From Bacteroidales bacterium (GTDB lineage: Bacteria > Bacteroidota > Bacteroidia > Bacteroidales > Paludibacteraceae), in assembly GCA_900767385.1 (NCBI GenBank), contig CAAFYY010000027.1:1-8679 (forward strand): a stretch of DNA of 8,679 nucleotides, read 5' to 3'. Position numbers and translations under genes: made by a program. Below the pieces are notes generated by a model, which was not told the DNA's origin, searched no databases, and was given only the letters and a program-made list of their open reading frames with translations. Below are positions 6,850-8,679 of the stretch, piece after piece (the stretch's first letter is position 1; each line of letters opens with the position of its first letter).

Positions 6850-7401
6850 ATGATAGAAGACAAAAACAAAGACGTTGCTGCCGAAAATGCGGAAGAACAG
6901 TCTGTAAATTTGGAAAACCAGGGAGAAAACGAAGAGCAAGTTTCGGAAACTCCGCAGGAAGTTGATTGGGAACAGAAGTACAATGAACTCAACGACACTT
7001 ACCTGCGTCTCTATGCCGACTTTGAAAACTATCGTCGTAAAGCCATCAAAGAAAAGGCAGAACTGCTGAAATCTGCCAGCAAGGATGTGTTGGTTAACAT
7101 CCTGCCTGTTGTAGATAATTTCGAGCGAGCTTTGCAAACTATTGAGAGTGCAACCGACGTAAAAGCTGTTGGCGAGGGTGTCTCTTTGATTTATCAACAA
7201 GTGCTCACCTTCCTCAAACAGAATGGTGTAGAACCAATCGTTACGGAAAACGAAACCTTTGATACTGAGTTGCACGAAGCAATCACCACGATTCCGGTTC
7301 AAGACGAAGCCATGAAAGGTAAAGTCGTTGACTGCACCCAGAAAGGTTATAAACTCTATGACAAAGTAATTAGATTTGCAAAAGTTGTTGTAGGACAATA
7401 A
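6850..7401 (+). CDS. grpE: GrpE, nucleotide exchange factor for DnaK
   Basis: Homodimeric co-chaperone that releases ADP from DnaK and so resets the Hsp70 cycle; also a thermosensor in the family. Counted from the ATG at 6850 it has 183 residues: an acidic, disordered N-terminal stretch (about 1-38), the long dimerising helix with LRLYADFENYRRK (52-64), LPVVDNFERA (85-94), the FDTELHEAI signature (137-145), and the C-terminal beta domain ending DKVIRFAKVVVGQ. An in-frame ATG at 6790 would add 20 basic residues (MRFPFRKHVKTKPL...). I prefer 6850 because GrpE N-termini are acidic and because the 6850 start has the A-rich leader usual in this phylum, but 6790 is not excluded. dnaJ follows after 5 bp. 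No CIRCE element is seen upstream. Identity is firm and the start uncertain. Confidence 0.93.
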   Translation: MIEDKNKDVAAENAEEQSVNLENQGENEEQVSETPQEVDWEQKYNELNDTYLRLYADFENYRRKAIKEKAELLKSASKDVLVNILPVVDNFERALQTIESATDVKAVGEGVSLIYQQVLTFLKQNGVEPIVTENETFDTELHEAITTIPVQDEAMKGKVVDCTQKGYKLYDKVIRFAKVVVGQ

Positions 7402-7406
7402 TTATT

Positions 7407-8549
7407 ATGGCAGAAAAAAGAGATTATTACGAAGTCCTTGGCGTAGACAAGAAAGCTACAGCCGATGAGATTAAAAAGGCATATCGTAAGAAAGCCATTC
7501 AATATCACCCCGACAAAAATCCTGGCGATAAAGAAGCAGAGGAAAAATTCAAGGAGGCTGCTGAAGCTTACGAGGTATTGAGCGACGAGAACAAACGTGC
7601 CCGTTACGATCAATATGGTTTTGCCGGCCTTGGCGGTGCTGCAGGTGGTGGCGCAAGCATGAATATGGATGACATATTCAGTATGTTCGGCGACATCTTT
7701 GGCGGTCACGGCGGCGGATTCGGTAGTTTCTTCGGCGGCGGTTTCGGCGGCGGTCGTCAACAACATGTCAATCGTGGAGCCAACAAGCGTGTTGAGTTAA
7801 AACTCACTCTTGATGAGATTGCCAACGGAACTGAAAAGAAACTCAAGATCAAGAAGAAAGTAGCCTGTGAGAAATGTAACGGCACTGGCGGTACCTCTAC
7901 ACAATGTACAGAATGTAATGGCTCTGGCTATGTGACTCGCGTGCAGCGAACCATCTTAGGTGCAATGCAAACCCAATCGGAATGTCCTAAGTGTCATGGT
8001 GAAGGACGTGTTATCTCCGACCCATGTCCTGAATGCCGTGGTCTTGGCGTGAAAGATGGTGAAGAGGTCATCACTGTCACCATCCCTGCCGGTGTTGAAG
8101 ATGGCATGGAACTCTCCATGAGAGGCAAAGGTGATGCCGCAGTTCATGGTGGAGTCAATGGTGATTTGCGTATCCTTATCCGCGAGATTCCTCATCCACA
8201 GTTTGTTCGTAATGGCAACAACCTTATCTACAACCTTCTCATCGACATCCCAACAGCTATCCTTGGTGGTTCCGTGGAGATTCCTACACTCTCCAATCCA
8301 ATCAAATTCAAGATAGAGCCAGGCACAACTCACGGAACAATGAAACGTGTTCGCGGTAAAGGTTTGAAGGATGTCAACGGTTATGGCACAGGCGATTTGC
8401 TTATCAATATCGGTATTCATATTCCTACCAGTGTCACACGCGAAGAAAAAGAGATGTTGATGAAGATGTCTGAATCGAGCAATTTCTGTCCGGGAGAAAA
8501 AGAGAAGTCTTCATTCATCGACAAACTGCGTCGCAAATTCTTCAGCTGA
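7407..8549 (+). CDS. dnaJ: Chaperone DnaJ (Hsp40, type I)
   Basis: J-domain co-chaperone that delivers unfolded clients to DnaK and stimulates its ATPase. At 380 residues it is full length and has the complete type I architecture: J domain (about 4-70) with His34-Pro35-Asp36 in the HPD loop; a Gly/Phe-rich linker (71-117) with GGGFGSFFGGGFGGG; a zinc domain with four CxxCxGxG repeats (Cys154/157, 167/170, 193/196, 207/210) binding two zinc ions; and C-terminal client-binding domains (about 221-345) followed by a basic tail ending in LRRKFFS. The ATG lies 5 bp after the grpE stop, so the two are translated from one message. dnaK is not adjacent, as is common in Bacteroidota. There is no complete terminator after the gene, and an insertion sequence begins about 44 bp past its stop. 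Confidence 0.98.
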   Translation: MAEKRDYYEVLGVDKKATADEIKKAYRKKAIQYHPDKNPGDKEAEEKFKEAAEAYEVLSDENKRARYDQYGFAGLGGAAGGGASMNMDDIFSMFGDIFGGHGGGFGSFFGGGFGGGRQQHVNRGANKRVELKLTLDEIANGTEKKLKIKKKVACEKCNGTGGTSTQCTECNGSGYVTRVQRTILGAMQTQSECPKCHGEGRVISDPCPECRGLGVKDGEEVITVTIPAGVEDGMELSMRGKGDAAVHGGVNGDLRILIREIPHPQFVRNGNNLIYNLLIDIPTAILGGSVEIPTLSNPIKFKIEPGTTHGTMKRVRGKGLKDVNGYGTGDLLINIGIHIPTSVTREEKEMLMKMSESSNFCPGEKEKSSFIDKLRRKFFS

Positions 8550-8593
8550 TCATAAGCAAGACAAACTACTATCAATAAAAAAGACACCAGATT

Positions 8594-8617
8594 TGAAGTG
8601 ACCCCAAAAAGTTGGAC
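8594..8617. repeat. Terminal inverted repeat of the IS3-family element
   Basis: The sequence begins TGAAGTGACCCCAAAAAG and continues TTGGAC. The core CCCCAAAAAGTTGGAC is typical of IS150-like ends. The exact outer edge (8594 or 8599) is inferred from the usual 5'-TG terminus and needs the opposite end for proof. Confidence 0.7.
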
Positions 8618-8630
8618 GTTAAATTAAACG

Positions 8631-8679
8631 TTAATTATTAAATTCTCTATAGTAGTGAGCTCGGTATTGTGCCGGGCTC
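8631..8679 (-). CDS. IS3-family transposase OrfB, C-terminal end (partial)
   Basis: Read on the - strand, the last codons are SPAQYRAHYYREFNN and then TAA (8633-8631). The SPAQYR segment matches the end of the IS3-family OrfB integrase domain, where a G-x-LSP-x-x-YR motif follows the catalytic DDE core. Only 15 codons are in the window, so the DDE residues cannot be checked. The inverted-repeat-like end 14 bp beyond the stop supports the call. Confidence 0.75.
   Translation of the reverse strand, partial: SPAQYRAHYYREFNN

Larger units (their letters stand above)
8594..8679 (-). mobile_element. IS3-family insertion sequence, 3' (orfB) end, runs off the window
   Basis: Two independent signs agree. 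First, TGACCCCAAAAAGTTGGAC at 8599-8617 resembles the terminal inverted repeat of many IS3-family elements of the IS150 type; the outer boundary is probably the TG at 8594. Second, the - strand just inside it ends an OrfB-like reading frame at 8631-8678. The transposase therefore points toward dnaJ, and the visible end is the one downstream of orfB. The other end, the target duplication and the frameshifted orfA/orfB body lie beyond the window, so whether the copy is intact cannot be told. Confidence 0.82.

Noticed and set aside
7640..7760. GGC-rich repeated stretch in dnaJ as a DNA repeat element
   Set aside because: It is the coding sequence of the normal Gly/Phe-rich linker of DnaJ.
1..8679. 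CRISPR array, tRNA or rRNA genes, defence or toxin-antitoxin module
   Set aside because: No regularly spaced repeats, no tRNA-like cloverleaf and no unassigned gap over 200 bp; all space is used by recognised housekeeping genes and the IS end.

Overview
The window looks like ordinary chromosomal DNA from a Bacteroidota bacterium, most likely a Bacteroidales member close to Prevotella or Bacteroides. The reasons are the close resemblance of PheS, PepT, GcvT and GrpE to Bacteroidales proteins as I remember them, A-rich leaders with no Shine-Dalgarno sequence, a promoter element of the Bacteroides -7 type (TAnnTTTG) before pheS, and a grpE-dnaJ pair without dnaK or hrcA. The placement is made from memory and not from a search.

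Layout, left to right, with all chromosomal genes on the + strand. (1) The 3' end of a yicC-family endoribonuclease gene abuts pepT (tripeptidase), which is followed 32 bp later by gcvT (aminomethyltransferase of the glycine cleavage system). A strong intrinsic terminator at 2502-2532 closes this unit. (2) A promoter region at about 2606-2640 drives pheS (phenylalanyl-tRNA synthetase alpha chain), purF (PRPP amidotransferase, step 1 of purine synthesis) and purM (AIR synthetase, step 5). The gaps are 9 and 27 bp, so this is probably one operon. It ends in a tandem stop and a long hairpin at 6216-6252. (3) ridA (enamine/imine deaminase) stands alone, with a terminator hairpin at 6697-6734. (4) grpE and dnaJ, the two co-chaperones of DnaK, are 5 bp apart. 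(5) From about 8594 to the window end lies the terminal part of an IS3-family insertion sequence, with a terminal-repeat-like sequence and the last 15 codons of an OrfB transposase on the - strand.

The genes are housekeeping functions: peptide and glycine catabolism feeding one-carbon units, purine synthesis, tRNA charging, removal of reactive enamines, and protein folding. I found no sign of an undescribed system. The points most worth a second look are the insertion sequence, which may have split the dnaJ terminator; the paired DnaJ-like CxxCxGxG motifs in PheS; the pheS-purF-purM linkage; and an inverted repeat overlapping the pheS promoter.
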